DNA of 64,000 nt, from positions 248,001 through 312,000 of the forward strand of contig NC_041688.1 of assembly GCF_900005765.1 (NCBI RefSeq), given 5' to 3'. The stretch comes from Plasmodium relictum. Taxonomy: Eukaryota > Apicomplexa > Aconoidasida > Haemosporida > Plasmodiidae. Shown in pieces: positions 49,360-60,216 of the stretch. The notes under the pieces are model-generated. The model was not told where the DNA came from and did not search any database. It saw only the letters and a program-made list of their open reading frames with translations. The position numbers and the translations under genes were made by a program. Position 1 is the stretch's first letter; each line of letters starts with the position of its first letter.

Positions 49360-52300
49360 TTATTTTGCTAATTTAACGTATTTTTTATAAACACCATCTT
49401 CAATTGATAGTAGTTCATCGTGTGTTCCTTGTGATTGAACATATGATCCATTTCTATCTGGGTTATTAAAAACAACAATTTTATCCGATCTTTTAATAGA
49501 GGCAATTCTATGAGCAATAGTGATTATTGTTTTGTCTGCTTTATCTTTAATATCAGCAATTGTTTTTTCAATTAATTTTTCTGAGTTTGAGTCAAGAGAT
49601 GAAGTAGCTTCATCTAATAACAAAATTTTAGGTTCCTTTAGCAATGCTCTTGCTATAGCTATTCTTTGCTTCTGTCCACCTGATAAACTTCTTCCAAAAG
49701 GACCAACATTGGTATCATACTTATCTGGTAATGATTCAATAAATTCATCTATTGCAGCAAATTTGCAAACACGCTTAACATCTTCTAATGTTGCATCTTC
49801 TTTTCCAAATTTGATATTTTCATAAATAGACATATTAAATAAGATTGGTTCTTGACTAACTATGGAGAAGGTATTTCTGAGATCTCTCAAGTTATAGTTA
49901 TTTATATTTATACCATCTAGTAGTATTTCTCCACTATTTTTAAAAATAATATAATCTTCATCTCTGGAATGATCAACAGATGTATCAGAATTCCTAGTAG
50001 ATGAAGATTTATTTCCGTCTTTTTTTAATATAATATGATCTTCTTTTAAGTCATAAAATCTCAACAATAAATTCATAACTGTTGACTTACCACTACCAGT
50101 TTCTCCTACTATAGCTGTTGTTTTTTTACTTTGGCAACTAAATGATAAATCATTATAAACAGGTACATTAGGTCTAGATATATATCGAAAATTAACCTTC
50201 TTTATATCAATTTCTCCTTTTAATTCATTTTTATTTATTTTTATACCAGTTTCATCCCTTACATCAACATTCGATTTTCTTGTAATTAATGGGTAATATT
50301 TTTCAAAGCATACTTTAGCATTTCCTGAATCACCTTTAAGAGACATTAATTTTCCTGCATAACTACCAGTAAATAAAAATGTAAATAAAGAATTCATAAA
50401 ATTATCTACATTAATAATCCCTCTTTTTATTAAAAAAGAACCGAACCAATATGCAAAACTATTTATGAACAATTGAGAACTTTGGCTAATCCCCCATAAA
50501 GTAGAATTAATTATTGATTTTTTTTTATCTCCTCTACTAACAAAATCAATAGAATTTTCAATTAATGAACAAAAATAATCTTCTAATCCATATATGATTA
50601 TTGCATTGATATTATAAAAAGCTTCTTGAATTAAAAAACCAGGGTCTTTAAAAATTTCTTCATCAGAACTATATGCAAACGTATTATCATCTTTTTTTTG
50701 TAATGGCTTGTTTTCAGACATTCTTGCTTTTATAGCAAAAACGCGAACTAAAATAAAATATGCTCCTGTTAATGCTGCTGCTACTATTGGACAAAAATAA
50801 AAAGACAACGAAATACTGACTAAAAATAATACTATGAAATGTGTGAATATAACCATATTATTTACTAATCCGGTTTTCAATAAATGAACATCTCTATTAA
50901 TATAGGAGATCAATACTCCTGGAGAATTTACATCTTGATCAAAAAAACTTATTTCTTGATGTAAGATGTTTTCAAATAATCTATACTTTACATTTTTTTC
51001 TACTTTTTCTCCTATTAAATTATTGTAATAGTTTTTAAGTGTTTCCGAAATAAACATAGCAATAGAAATAAATAAAATATATAGGGAATATTTGTTTGAA
51101 TTTGATCTTAGGTTATCAATATCGAATAATGTAGACACATACTTAGCATATAGCAAAGCAAATAAAGGATATAATCCTCCTGCTACTATAATACTTAATA
51201 TTATAATAATTATATCCTTTTTATATGAAAATATTTCTTTGTAAACAAAATTAAGATTATTATTATTTTTTTTTTTTTTTCTATTAAATAAGGATTTAAA
51301 AAATGATGCACCTTTTTTTCTTTCATCTTTTTTCTCTTTATTTTTTTCATAATTATGTTCGTCATTTCCATTGTTAGACAAGTTATTCATTTCGTTATCA
51401 TTTCCAGTGATCGAATCTATATAACTGCTACTTTTTTTATCAGAATCCTTGTCACTACCATTACTTAAGGAGGAAGAAACTTTTTGATTATGAATCATAT
51501 TATAATAAATACCATCTCTATTCTTCATTAAGCTTTCATGCGTTCCTTGTTCAATTATATAACTTCCTGAATTATTATTATTAACACCATTTTCTTTTAC
51601 TTTATTAGACAAAACAAAAATAGTATTAGCATATCTTATTGTGCTTAATCTGTGAGCTATGATAATAGTAATTCTACTTTCATTACCCTTTAAGTTACTT
51701 ATTGTTTTTTGTACTAAATATTCAGATTTATTGTCTAAAGAAGAAGTAGCTTCATCTAATATTAAAATTTTAGGATTTCTAATAACAGCTCTCGCAATAG
51801 ATATCCTTTGTTTTTGCCCACCTGATAATTTTGAAGCATTTGATCCTATTAATGTTTCATATTTATTAGGGAGTGAAGATACAAAATCATGAACAAGAAC
51901 CTTCTTAGAAACATTCACTATCTCTGAATCATCTACTGATTGATATTCCTTTTTCATTTTCAAAAGTTCATTAGGTGTCTCATTTTTAATATCTCTCAAA
52001 TTCCTATCTTCATTTTTAACATCACCCTCATTTTCAAGGGACGCTAACTCATTTATACTAAATAAACTATATTTAATGTTATTTTTTATTGAGTTACTAA
52101 ATAGTAATGGGTCCTGGCTTACAACTCCAATTTTGGATCTCCACCATTTTAAATTCAAATCTTTTAAATTATAAAAGTCATTAATTATAATTTCTCCATC
52201 AGATGGGTCATATAACCTCTCTATTAATTTTAAAATAGTTGATTTCCCACAACCAGATTCTCCTACAAACGCATATGTTTTTCCTTCTTCTAAAGTAAAA

Positions 52301-53496
52301 CTTAGATTCTCATAAATCTCTACATCTTTTCTAGTGTCATAATGAAATTTCACATTTTTGAATTCTATTTTTTTAATATCTTGTAGTTTTTCTCCACTGG
52401 AGTTGTTTGCTATCAAAGGATCACGGTTAATAACTTCAAAAAGGCTATAAGTTGCTTCTACTGATTTCATATAATCTGCCACATTTGGCAATACAATAGT
52501 GAGCATAAATATACTAATAAGTACACCTAATAGTATAGATATAACTGAACCACCGTGAAAATCCCCCCCCACATTTTGATTTTCCATATCAGATATTAAT
52601 ATTCTCGTTCCATACCAAAATCCTAATGCATAGGCAGACAAAATAAATCCATTTATTGCTCCGTTATGTAAAGATTCAATAAAATTTGCTTTTAACATGA
52701 ATTTACTATATAATTTTTCTGACAAATTAAATTTTTTTAAAATTAAATTTTCTCCACAATAACTAACAACAGTTCTTATTCCAATTAGTGCTTCTTCTAT
52801 TATAGACACAGTATTGTTATTATATAATAAGGATGTTTTTTTATTTAGTTTTATCTTTTTACTGCAAATAGCACCAAATACATATATTACAGGAAAAACG
52901 CAGGTGATACACAATGTTAATCTAACATTTTTAAATAATGACCATAAATATAATCCTAAAAAAGAACTTAGATACGTAAAAATTGTAATAAATTTTGTGC
53001 CAATTCCTGCCTGTACTTGAGATAAATGGAATTCTAAATCAGACGTCAATTTTGATCCTGGATTATTATCATGAAATTGACCATCTTGATAAAAGACACT
53101 TCTCAAATATTTTATTTTTAATGTCTTTATTATTTTGCTTGTAACTGCATCCATGCAAAAACAGGAAATAAAAGAAAAAATAAATTGAAATATTCCTACT
53201 AATACTAAATATAATAAAATATCATTTATATTATTCCCAAGATTAATATTTTTGATTATAATTCCAAATACGGAAACAAAAAACGGCAATGTACCTCCTG
53301 ATATAACAGCACATAAAAAAGCTAGTGCTAATAATCTTTTATAAAATGGAGGTAATATTTTAAATGGCAAAAAAAATGGTATTTTCTGACTTTTTATTTT
53401 CTTGAGCAATTGTACTGTATTTTTTTTATTTAATTCTTTTTCTACTTCATCTTTAACACTTAAGACATCCTTTTTATTACTTAGTCCACTTCTCAT
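49360..53496 (-). CDS. MDR1: Multidrug resistance protein 1 (ABCB-type transporter, P-glycoprotein homologue)
   Basis: Full-length ABC exporter, 1378 residues in one exon, somewhat shorter than the 1419 known for P. falciparum. It sits in the digestive vacuole membrane of malaria parasites and moves drugs and other solutes. Each half has six membrane spans and one nucleotide-binding domain. Walker A sites are GESGCGKST (residues 412-420) and GETGSGKST (about 1130-1138). Signatures are LSGGQKQRISIARAV (about 555) and LSGGQKQRIAIARAL (about 1270), with Walker B ILDEATSS and LLDEATSS. Aligned from memory with the falciparum resistance positions 86, 184, 1034, 1042 and 1246, the residues are Asn85, Tyr183, Ser1004, Asn1012 and Asp1234, all wild type. 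Length differences lie in the Asn/Ser-rich inter-domain linkers. Confidence 0.98.
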   Translation of the reverse strand: MRSGLSNKKDVLSVKDEVEKELNKKNTVQLLKKIKSQKIPFFLPFKILPPFYKRLLALAFLCAVISGGTLPFFVSVFGIIIKNINLGNNINDILLYLVLVGIFQFIFSFISCFCMDAVTSKIIKTLKIKYLRSVFYQDGQFHDNNPGSKLTSDLEFHLSQVQAGIGTKFITIFTYLSSFLGLYLWSLFKNVRLTLCITCVFPVIYVFGAICSKKIKLNKKTSLLYNNNTVSIIEEALIGIRTVVSYCGENLILKKFNLSEKLYSKFMLKANFIESLHNGAINGFILSAYALGFWYGTRILISDMENQNVGGDFHGGSVISILLGVLISIFMLTIVLPNVADYMKSVEATYSLFEVINRDPLIANNSSGEKLQDIKKIEFKNVKFHYDTRKDVEIYENLSFTLEEGKTYAFVGESGCGKSTILKLIERLYDPSDGEIIINDFYNLKDLNLKWWRSKIGVVSQDPLLFSNSIKNNIKYSLFSINELASLENEGDVKNEDRNLRDIKNETPNELLKMKKEYQSVDDSEIVNVSKKVLVHDFVSSLPNKYETLIGSNASKLSGGQKQRISIARAVIRNPKILILDEATSSLDNKSEYLVQKTISNLKGNESRITIIIAHRLSTIRYANTIFVLSNKVKENGVNNNNSGSYIIEQGTHESLMKNRDGIYYNMIHNQKVSSSLSNGSDKDSDKKSSSYIDSITGNDNEMNNLSNNGNDEHNYEKNKEKKDERKKGASFFKSLFNRKKKKNNNNLNFVYKEIFSYKKDIIIIILSIIVAGGLYPLFALLYAKYVSTLFDIDNLRSNSNKYSLYILFISIAMFISETLKNYYNNLIGEKVEKNVKYRLFENILHQEISFFDQDVNSPGVLISYINRDVHLLKTGLVNNMVIFTHFIVLFLVSISLSFYFCPIVAAALTGAYFILVRVFAIKARMSENKPLQKKDDNTFAYSSDEEIFKDPGFLIQEAFYNINAIIIYGLEDYFCSLIENSIDFVSRGDKKKSIINSTLWGISQSSQLFINSFAYWFGSFLIKRGIINVDNFMNSLFTFLFTGSYAGKLMSLKGDSGNAKVCFEKYYPLITRKSNVDVRDETGIKINKNELKGEIDIKKVNFRYISRPNVPVYNDLSFSCQSKKTTAIVGETGSGKSTVMNLLLRFYDLKEDHIILKKDGNKSSSTRNSDTSVDHSRDEDYIIFKNSGEILLDGININNYNLRDLRNTFSIVSQEPILFNMSIYENIKFGKEDATLEDVKRVCKFAAIDEFIESLPDKYDTNVGPFGRSLSGGQKQRIAIARALLKEPKILLLDEATSSLDSNSEKLIEKTIADIKDKADKTIITIAHRIASIKRSDKIVVFNNPDRNGSYVQSQGTHDELLSIEDGVYKKYVKLAK

Positions 53497-53525
53497 TTTT
53501 AATGAAAATAATAGCCAATAGTATA

Positions 53526-53531
<6 letters not shown>

Positions 53532-53596
<65 letters not shown>
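53532..53596. repeat. (TA)n microsatellite just upstream of MDR1
   Basis: About 65 bp of uninterrupted TA beginning about 35 bp upstream of the MDR1 start codon, in the 5' UTR or core promoter, with a further interrupted stretch at 53520-53530. Confidence 0.95.
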
Positions 53597-53599
<3 letters not shown>

Positions 53600-54832
53600 T
53601 TGTATAAAGTATAAACAAAAAAAAATAATAATAAATTATAAAATCATAAAATGTGCAAAAACAATAAAGAATAATAATAAAAGAGGAAAATAATTATAAA
53701 TAATTAAATATACAACATATATATATATATTTTTATATTTTTCGGTAACTAAAATATTAAAAATTTTATATCTCCATGAAAATCTAAAATTTATAAACAA
53801 TAAAGTATTTTTTTTTTTCGAAATTTCCACAAATATATCACTTTTTTATTTTATTTCTTTTTTATTTAATAATTTAAAATATGTATAGTTTGTTAGAATC
53901 ATAAAAATAAAAAAATAATAATTAAAAATTGACACTTCCAAGATATGCATATTAAAAGTACACAAAAAATAATTTTTATCTTTAAAGTTTTTTTATAACA
54001 ATCATATAAAATTTTTATGAAATAATATTTTTGTTAAATCTTTTACGAATGATAAATTATGCCAAAAATAAACAACTTTATTAAAAAATAATCATCTTTT
54101 AAATAATAGATAAAATAAAGAAAATAAAATTATACGAAATTCAGAAAAAATACATAATAGAAAAAAAAAATTAAATTTAATAGTGTTCTATAAAAAATCG
54201 TATTTTTAATTTTTATTCAATTGCAAAAACTTGAAAGTACAGCAATTTTTTTTTTTCTATCATAGATTCTATCAAAAAATATCTATAATAAAATATATAT
54301 TTTTTTATATATTAAAAAAATGTATACTATTTATATAATGACTTTATATTTAGTTTAAATTTAGAAAATCAATATTTCTATATTTTTTTTCATTATAGCC
54401 ATAACACTTAGCCATGGACTCTTCAGAATTTTCATATAAAAAAAAGGAAATATGGATAAAAAAAAAAAAAAATAAAAATAATAAAAATATATATGTACAT
54501 GTATATAGTAGGTAAAATTTAAAAAAAAGGAAATAGAAAAATTTTATATAATTTTTTAAAGTATATCATAAAACGTAAATTCTTGTAATAATGTATGTTA
54601 CCGGAGACGGAACAATGAATTTAGAAAAAAAAAAATATATATATTTTTTTTTTAGAAAAATTACATTTAATAAAATTTGAAATTCATTTTTTATAAAAAA
54701 AATTTCCTAATAATTTTTTTATTAATTTTTTTTTTTTTGTAATAGTTTATTAAAATAAGATAGAACTTAATTGAATTTTATTCTTTGAACAATTAGTATA
54801 ATGTAGCGGATAGCTTTAATACAAGTACCATT

Positions 54833-54856
54833 TTAGTAAATGCATGCATTTACTAA
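54833..54856. promoter_or_regulatory. 24-bp perfect palindrome containing TGCATGCA, upstream of MDR1
   Basis: Arms of 12 bp with no spacer. The left arm is TTAGTAAATGCA and the right arm is its reverse complement. The central octamer is the AP2-Sp/AP2-EXP motif. It lies 1.34 kb upstream of the MDR1 start codon and 1.25 kb past the CCCH gene stop. Confidence 0.5.
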
Positions 54857-55393
54857 TATAATATATTTCTATTATAAAATTTTTTTATTATTAAACAATT
54901 TTCTTATTTTCTTATTCTACAGTTATTTTTTTTTTTTTTTTTATTATAAAAAGAATTTAATTTTGTTAAATTCTAATTTTTTGTCAATATATTTTTTATT
55001 TTAAAAATAAGTTAAGCTTTAAAGGGAGATAAACAAAAAAAAGTCAAATTACTAAATTTTTAGAAATACTCATAAATCTTAATTATTCGAAAGTTCTTGA
55101 AAAATTTTTATTTTTTATTTTGAATAAATCATTTTTTTTTTTTCTTTTTGTATATATATATTTTCATAATTTCCTCATTGAATAAATTAGATTTAAATAT
55201 TTTTTAATGATGTAGCATACCTTAATATAAGCCTAAATAAATTTTTTTTTAATATTTTTAATTTTTAATTATAATAGTATCAGTACTTTATATTATTATT
55301 TTTTCATTATTAAATTCAAGTTTGAAATATTGATTTAAAAGAAATAACAATAATCAAATTAAAAGTTTAATTAATCAAGTTTTCTTAATCTTC

Positions 55394-55396
<3 letters not shown>

Positions 55397-55435
<39 letters not shown>
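55397..55435. repeat. (AT)n microsatellite
   Basis: About 39 bp of AT alternation in the region between MDR1 and the CCCH gene. Confidence 0.95.
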
Positions 55436-55439
<4 letters not shown>

Positions 55440-56109
55440 CAATAAAATGTAAATGTATGAGTAAAATGTATATACATATATATTTTTCTTTATTGCTGAG
55501 TTCCCTTGAAGCAATAAATATATTAAAAAAAAAAGAAATAATGAAAAAAAAAAAAATGAAGTAAAATAAAATAGAAAATGTTTCATTTGAAATTAAACAT
55601 CATAATGAGGTAGTAAATCTATGATAATGTATCACAGAAAATATATAAAAGGGGGGGGATGGGAAACTATTCATGTAAACATAAATATATAAAATAAAGG
55701 AATGTATGCAATTTTAATGATTTATAACAAAATAAATTGGGTTAATTTAAAAATAAAAAATAAAAAAAAAAAAATGAAGTATAAATATATCCATGCGGTT
55801 TTAACACAATAACATTTGTAAAGACATATAATAATGTTTTAAAAAAAAATATTTCACTAAATATGTATATAAGTTTATATATTAATGGATATAAAATTTT
55901 ATATTTTAAAGCAATTAAACTCCCTTTAAATTCATAATTAAAAAAAAAAAAAAAAGAAAAAGATACAATTAAAAAATACAATAAAAAAAAAAATAATAAT
56001 AATAATAAAGAAGTTTTCAATATATATTTAAGGTTATTTTATTAACTATATATATAGTTTATATATAGATAAATGCGAAGTGTCTCATAGCATTTTATAA
56101 GAACTAAAA

Positions 56110-59100
56110 TTAATCTTGATAACACTGCACATAGAAATTAATATCTGAAAAAATAAATTGTACTTGAGGTTTTAAAATCTCTATTATCATTTGGCACATA
56201 GATTTTTTAATAAGTTGACCACATTTTAAACAAGAAGATTCAATTATTGCTATATCTGCAGGTGCTACTTTTTTTATATATTGATAGCATGATGTGCATG
56301 TTTTTAGTTCTTGATCAGTTAAGTATTTTTCAATTTTAGTTGCTTTTTTTAATGTATTATTTTCGACATTATTTTCTGCTTTATTTTTTGTTAAAAAAGA
56401 ATTTCCTTTTTTATCATTATCATAAGTTAAAGGAGAATGCTGCAATTTCATTCTTTCTGTAGAAGATATGCTTAAAGGATTAATTAGAGAAGTTAATGAC
56501 TTATATGTGTTATTATTATTATTATCATATATGTTTTGACTATTACATTTATATATATCTTCTTTTAGCATATTTATATTATTTGCCTTATTGTATTCTA
56601 TACGATTTATATAAGCCAATTCCTTTTCTTCATTTATATTTTTTTCATTGTTATAATTTCTTTTTTTATGTTCTTTTTCATTTTTACATAAATAATCAGG
56701 TTTTCTTAAGGTAAAATCTAATTCTTCATTATTTTTTTTTAAATCTTGTGTTAGCATTCTTCCATTTTTTACTTTATCATTTTTTAAATTGATAGAGTAA
56801 TATTTAGATTTCTTATCTGATATATTATCATATGATGTAACTATTTCATTATTCATATTTAAATTATGTGATGTATTCTTTTTGTATAGAATATTACCAA
56901 ATTTTTCTTCACTACTTTTATAACATGTTTCATTATAAAAGGTATTATTTATAGTATTTTTCTTGTTATTAATATTATCTATATTGCTATTACTATTAAC
57001 ACTATCTATATTGTTATTACTACTATTGTTATAATATATATTATTAATATTACTGTTATTATCATTTTTATTATTATCTAAATTATTATAATTACTGTTA
57101 TTGTTATCATCTATATTATTATCAAAATAAGTATTGTTATCTACAAAATTTTTCTTAACTTTGTAATTTTTAAATATCTTTGTTGTATTATTCATATTTG
57201 TTGAAGATAAATCATATGAATAATTATTGTTAGTATTATCGCAATTATTACTTTGTTTTGTATTTTTATAATAAAAATGATTGTTACCTGTATATTTATT
57301 AGTATTTCCATCCAAATTATTATAGTTACAATTATAATTACTCTGATAATTATAATTATTAAAATGATTAGCATTGCCATTCACATTATTATTGTTGTAA
57401 TTTATATTGCTATAATTCACATTATTATTATTAATGTTTTTATTATTTGTATAGTTTTTACTTGTATTATTATAATTATAATTATTATTATAATTATTAT
57501 TATAATTATTATTATAATTATTATTATAATTATTATTATAATTATTATTATTATAATTATTACTACTAGTATTATTAAAAATATTACTATTGTTATTGTT
57601 ATTATTACTACTGTTATTACCATTAAAAATCCTTTTATTTTTATGATTATTTTTGTTATATTCATTGTTAAAATTATTTTTTCTTTGATGATTATGTATA
57701 TTGTTGTCTTTGAAATAATAATTGTTATCATGATCATATTGGTTACTACCAGCATTTAAATCATTGTTATAATTAGATTTATTAATTTCATTTAACTTAT
57801 TAAAATGGAATGCTTTTCTATGTATTTTTTCATTATTAATATTTTTAGAGTCAAAATCAACATTTTTATTGAGTTTTTCATCTTCTATTTTTCCATGAGA
57901 ATTCTTTAAAGTATCATTATTATTTTTTAAATATGAATTCACGTTTGTATTACCTTTTATTGATTTATTATTATCAAATTTTTTATGAATGGTAATATCA
58001 CTCGAACTGTTACCTATACTTTCATTCATTTTATTTTTATCTTCATATATTTTATCATTATTAGATATTTCAATGTCATTTTTTGCATTTTTTGAAGTTC
58101 TATATCCATTCAAAGTTATCTTTTTATTTTTGAAGGATTTTGAAAATTTTGAATGTTTGTCATGCTCGTATTTCGTATCACTATAATCATCTTTTTCCTC
58201 TATAATTTTCTTGCTGTTTTCAGATTCGCTAATAAGATTTTTTTCATATTTTTTCTTTTCACATTGATCTACTTGGTTAAATTCATTTTCAACATTACTT
58301 ACTATTAAATTTTCTTCTTCAGCAGGAACACAAAATTTGCTCATTTCTTTAACTTTTTTATCATTACAGTAGCTTCTTTCTTTAGATTTGTAAGAAAATT
58401 CTGAATTTTTTTCTCCTTCTCTTAAATAACTTTTTGAACTTTCAGAACTTTTGAATTTTGATCTTCCACTACTTTGAGCAAAATGTGATTCCTCATTTGT
58501 TTTTACGCTTTGGTTTTCATCTTCTGAAGATACAACATTTTTGGATAATCCACTTGATAAAAAATAGTATGTATCTTTAGTACTAATTGACATAAGTTTA
58601 CAAGAATTATTATAAAAGTTTTCCTTTTTTTCATCTTTTTTTATATCATACATTGTTAATATACTTTCTTCTTCTCTTGTACTACTTTCTTTACTTTCAT
58701 TTAAAGAACATACTTCAGATGTTTTATAAGCATTCAATGAATCTTTATTATTATCACTTTTTGAATTATCTATATCATTATTATTCGTATTATAACTACT
58801 TATCTTTCCATTTTCTAAAAACATATTGGTAGGTCTAGATTTTAATTCCTTGTATCCATGGGCGTGCCTGCAATTTTTATCTGCCTTGCAATATCCATTA
58901 AGGAAAAATTTGCATAACGTTGTTTTGTAAAACTCATCAGTAGATCTAAGTTCTTCAACATGATGAGCAAAATTGCATTCTTTTTTAGATTTAAAGCATA
59001 AATTTTTTATAAAATTTCGACACATAGCTGTTTTATATAAATTAGGAATAGGTTTCAATTCACTTTTGTCATGAGCATATGGGCACATATTATTAGAAAA

Positions 59101-60216
59101 CCTTTTACACTTTTCTTTAGTGTTCATGTATGGGCACATTTTTGTTTTACAAAATTGAACATTTAAAGCACTTTTAAAATCATAGTTAGGTTCCTTTTTT
59201 GCTACAAATTTAGCTACATCTGTTTTCTCTTTTAACTTCACTTGGTTACTTGAATATGTTTTTGTAGATGAATTGGTGCAGTCCTTTTCTACAATATCTT
59301 GATTAGTAGTAGACCTAAACAGTTTAGTATTTTCCTTTTTCTCATAATTGATGTTACTATTCAAAGACTTATTTTTATGTACAAAGTTATTGCTATTATC
59401 TAAATTTTTATTATTTTTATTCATTTCATAATTTTTGTTATTTTTTACATTTTTATTTATATCATTTCTTCTAATGGACTCTAATGTGCTACTATTCTTA
59501 ACGAAATCCATATTGTTTTTATCTTTGTAGTTGCCTTTGCTTTTATTAGCAAATGAATTTAAAGGTTTTTCGTAACTATACCTATGTTTATTTTTATTAT
59601 CAGAAACATAAAAATTTGCTTTTTCATTCGCACAAACAAAATCCCTATTAGTGTTATGATCATAATTTTCTAGGTATTCTAATTTGTTAATTTTTGAATT
59701 TGTATTATTCTTGCTAGGTGATTCACTATTATCTTCTTTATATCCTCCTGATATGTTTTTTCTATAATTCAGATCATCTGATCCTTTGTCACTTATACAT
59801 TCGTATGTATAACGTTTTTCTGAAACTTTTTCTCTTTCTAAATAATTATCCTCTTTTTCTCCATAAAAATTATTGGATACACTTTTGGACTTTGAAAATT
59901 TTTTTGATGAAAATTTTTTTTTGTTTTTTTGATTATTTCCTGAATAATCTTGCTCCTTTTTAAAATTGTCAACAATTTTATTTTCAGTACAATTACTAAT
60001 TTGGTTCATATTTTTTTCTTCATTTTTTACATTGTTTCCTCTTTCATCATTTATATTTTCATAATCAGTAACTTTTTCATATTTCTTTCTGTATGTGTTT
60101 ATTTCAATTTCTTTAACATTATCATATAAATTGTGTGATTCTAAATTTTCATTTATTAATTCGTTAGTGCATACTACATTATTTAAGTCTCTATTGTCAT
60201 AAGAAACACACTCCAT
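56110..60216 (-). CDS. CCCH zinc-finger protein, three tandem fingers, Asn-rich
   Basis: 1368 residues, single exon. Three fingers lie at about residues 355-455: C-x8-C-x7-C-x3-H (MCPYMNTKEKCKRFSNNMC), C-x7-C-x6-C-x3-H (MCRNFIKNLCFKSKKECNFA), and C-x7-C-x5-C-x3-H (LCKFFLNGYCKADKNCRHA). Each starts with a K-T-x-[MLC]-C type lead-in, the RNA-binding finger pattern. Two CxxC pairs near the C-terminus (1307/1310 and 1329/1332) are followed by a compact conserved-looking end and could form a zinc ribbon. Between them lies a long Ser/Lys/Asn-rich region with an Asn-Tyr repeat block. A cytosolic RNA-binding regulator is likely. From memory it is the gene next to mdr1 in P. falciparum. Targets unknown. 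Confidence 0.93.
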   Translation of the reverse strand: MECVSYDNRDLNNVVCTNELINENLESHNLYDNVKEIEINTYRKKYEKVTDYENINDERGNNVKNEEKNMNQISNCTENKIVDNFKKEQDYSGNNQKNKKKFSSKKFSKSKSVSNNFYGEKEDNYLEREKVSEKRYTYECISDKGSDDLNYRKNISGGYKEDNSESPSKNNTNSKINKLEYLENYDHNTNRDFVCANEKANFYVSDNKNKHRYSYEKPLNSFANKSKGNYKDKNNMDFVKNSSTLESIRRNDINKNVKNNKNYEMNKNNKNLDNSNNFVHKNKSLNSNINYEKKENTKLFRSTTNQDIVEKDCTNSSTKTYSSNQVKLKEKTDVAKFVAKKEPNYDFKSALNVQFCKTKMCPYMNTKEKCKRFSNNMCPYAHDKSELKPIPNLYKTAMCRNFIKNLCFKSKKECNFAHHVEELRSTDEFYKTTLCKFFLNGYCKADKNCRHAHGYKELKSRPTNMFLENGKISSYNTNNNDIDNSKSDNNKDSLNAYKTSEVCSLNESKESSTREEESILTMYDIKKDEKKENFYNNSCKLMSISTKDTYYFLSSGLSKNVVSSEDENQSVKTNEESHFAQSSGRSKFKSSESSKSYLREGEKNSEFSYKSKERSYCNDKKVKEMSKFCVPAEEENLIVSNVENEFNQVDQCEKKKYEKNLISESENSKKIIEEKDDYSDTKYEHDKHSKFSKSFKNKKITLNGYRTSKNAKNDIEISNNDKIYEDKNKMNESIGNSSSDITIHKKFDNNKSIKGNTNVNSYLKNNNDTLKNSHGKIEDEKLNKNVDFDSKNINNEKIHRKAFHFNKLNEINKSNYNNDLNAGSNQYDHDNNYYFKDNNIHNHQRKNNFNNEYNKNNHKNKRIFNGNNSSNNNNNNSNIFNNTSSNNYNNNNYNNNYNNNYNNNYNNNYNNNYNYNNTSKNYTNNKNINNNNVNYSNINYNNNNVNGNANHFNNYNYQSNYNCNYNNLDGNTNKYTGNNHFYYKNTKQSNNCDNTNNNYSYDLSSTNMNNTTKIFKNYKVKKNFVDNNTYFDNNIDDNNNSNYNNLDNNKNDNNSNINNIYYNNSSNNNIDSVNSNSNIDNINNKKNTINNTFYNETCYKSSEEKFGNILYKKNTSHNLNMNNEIVTSYDNISDKKSKYYSINLKNDKVKNGRMLTQDLKKNNEELDFTLRKPDYLCKNEKEHKKRNYNNEKNINEEKELAYINRIEYNKANNINMLKEDIYKCNSQNIYDNNNNNTYKSLTSLINPLSISSTERMKLQHSPLTYDNDKKGNSFLTKNKAENNVENNTLKKATKIEKYLTDQELKTCTSCYQYIKKVAPADIAIIESSCLKCGQLIKKSMCQMIIEILKPQVQFIFSDINFYVQCYQD
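57471..57570 (-). repeat. Asn/Tyr trinucleotide repeat within the CCCH gene
   Basis: Tandem blocks coding for Asn-Asn-(Asn)-Tyr, a 12-bp period in the coding sequence. Because AAT and TAT stay open in other frames, long Ile-rich false open frames appear on both strands. Confidence 0.9.

Larger units (their letters stand above)
53497..56109. other. MDR1 promoter region and 3' region of the CCCH gene
   Basis: About 2.6 kb. A 65-bp TA tract lies at 53532-53596, a 24-bp palindrome with TGCATGCA at 54833-54856, a second (AT)n at 55397-55435, and a G8 run at 55651-55658. Open frames at 53502-53693, 55371-55586 and 55742-56020 are compositional. Confidence 0.6.

Noticed and set aside
57253-57759. 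168-codon plus-strand and 112-codon minus-strand open frames
   Set aside because: Other-frame shadows of the Asn/Tyr repeat in the CCCH gene, with long Ile runs.
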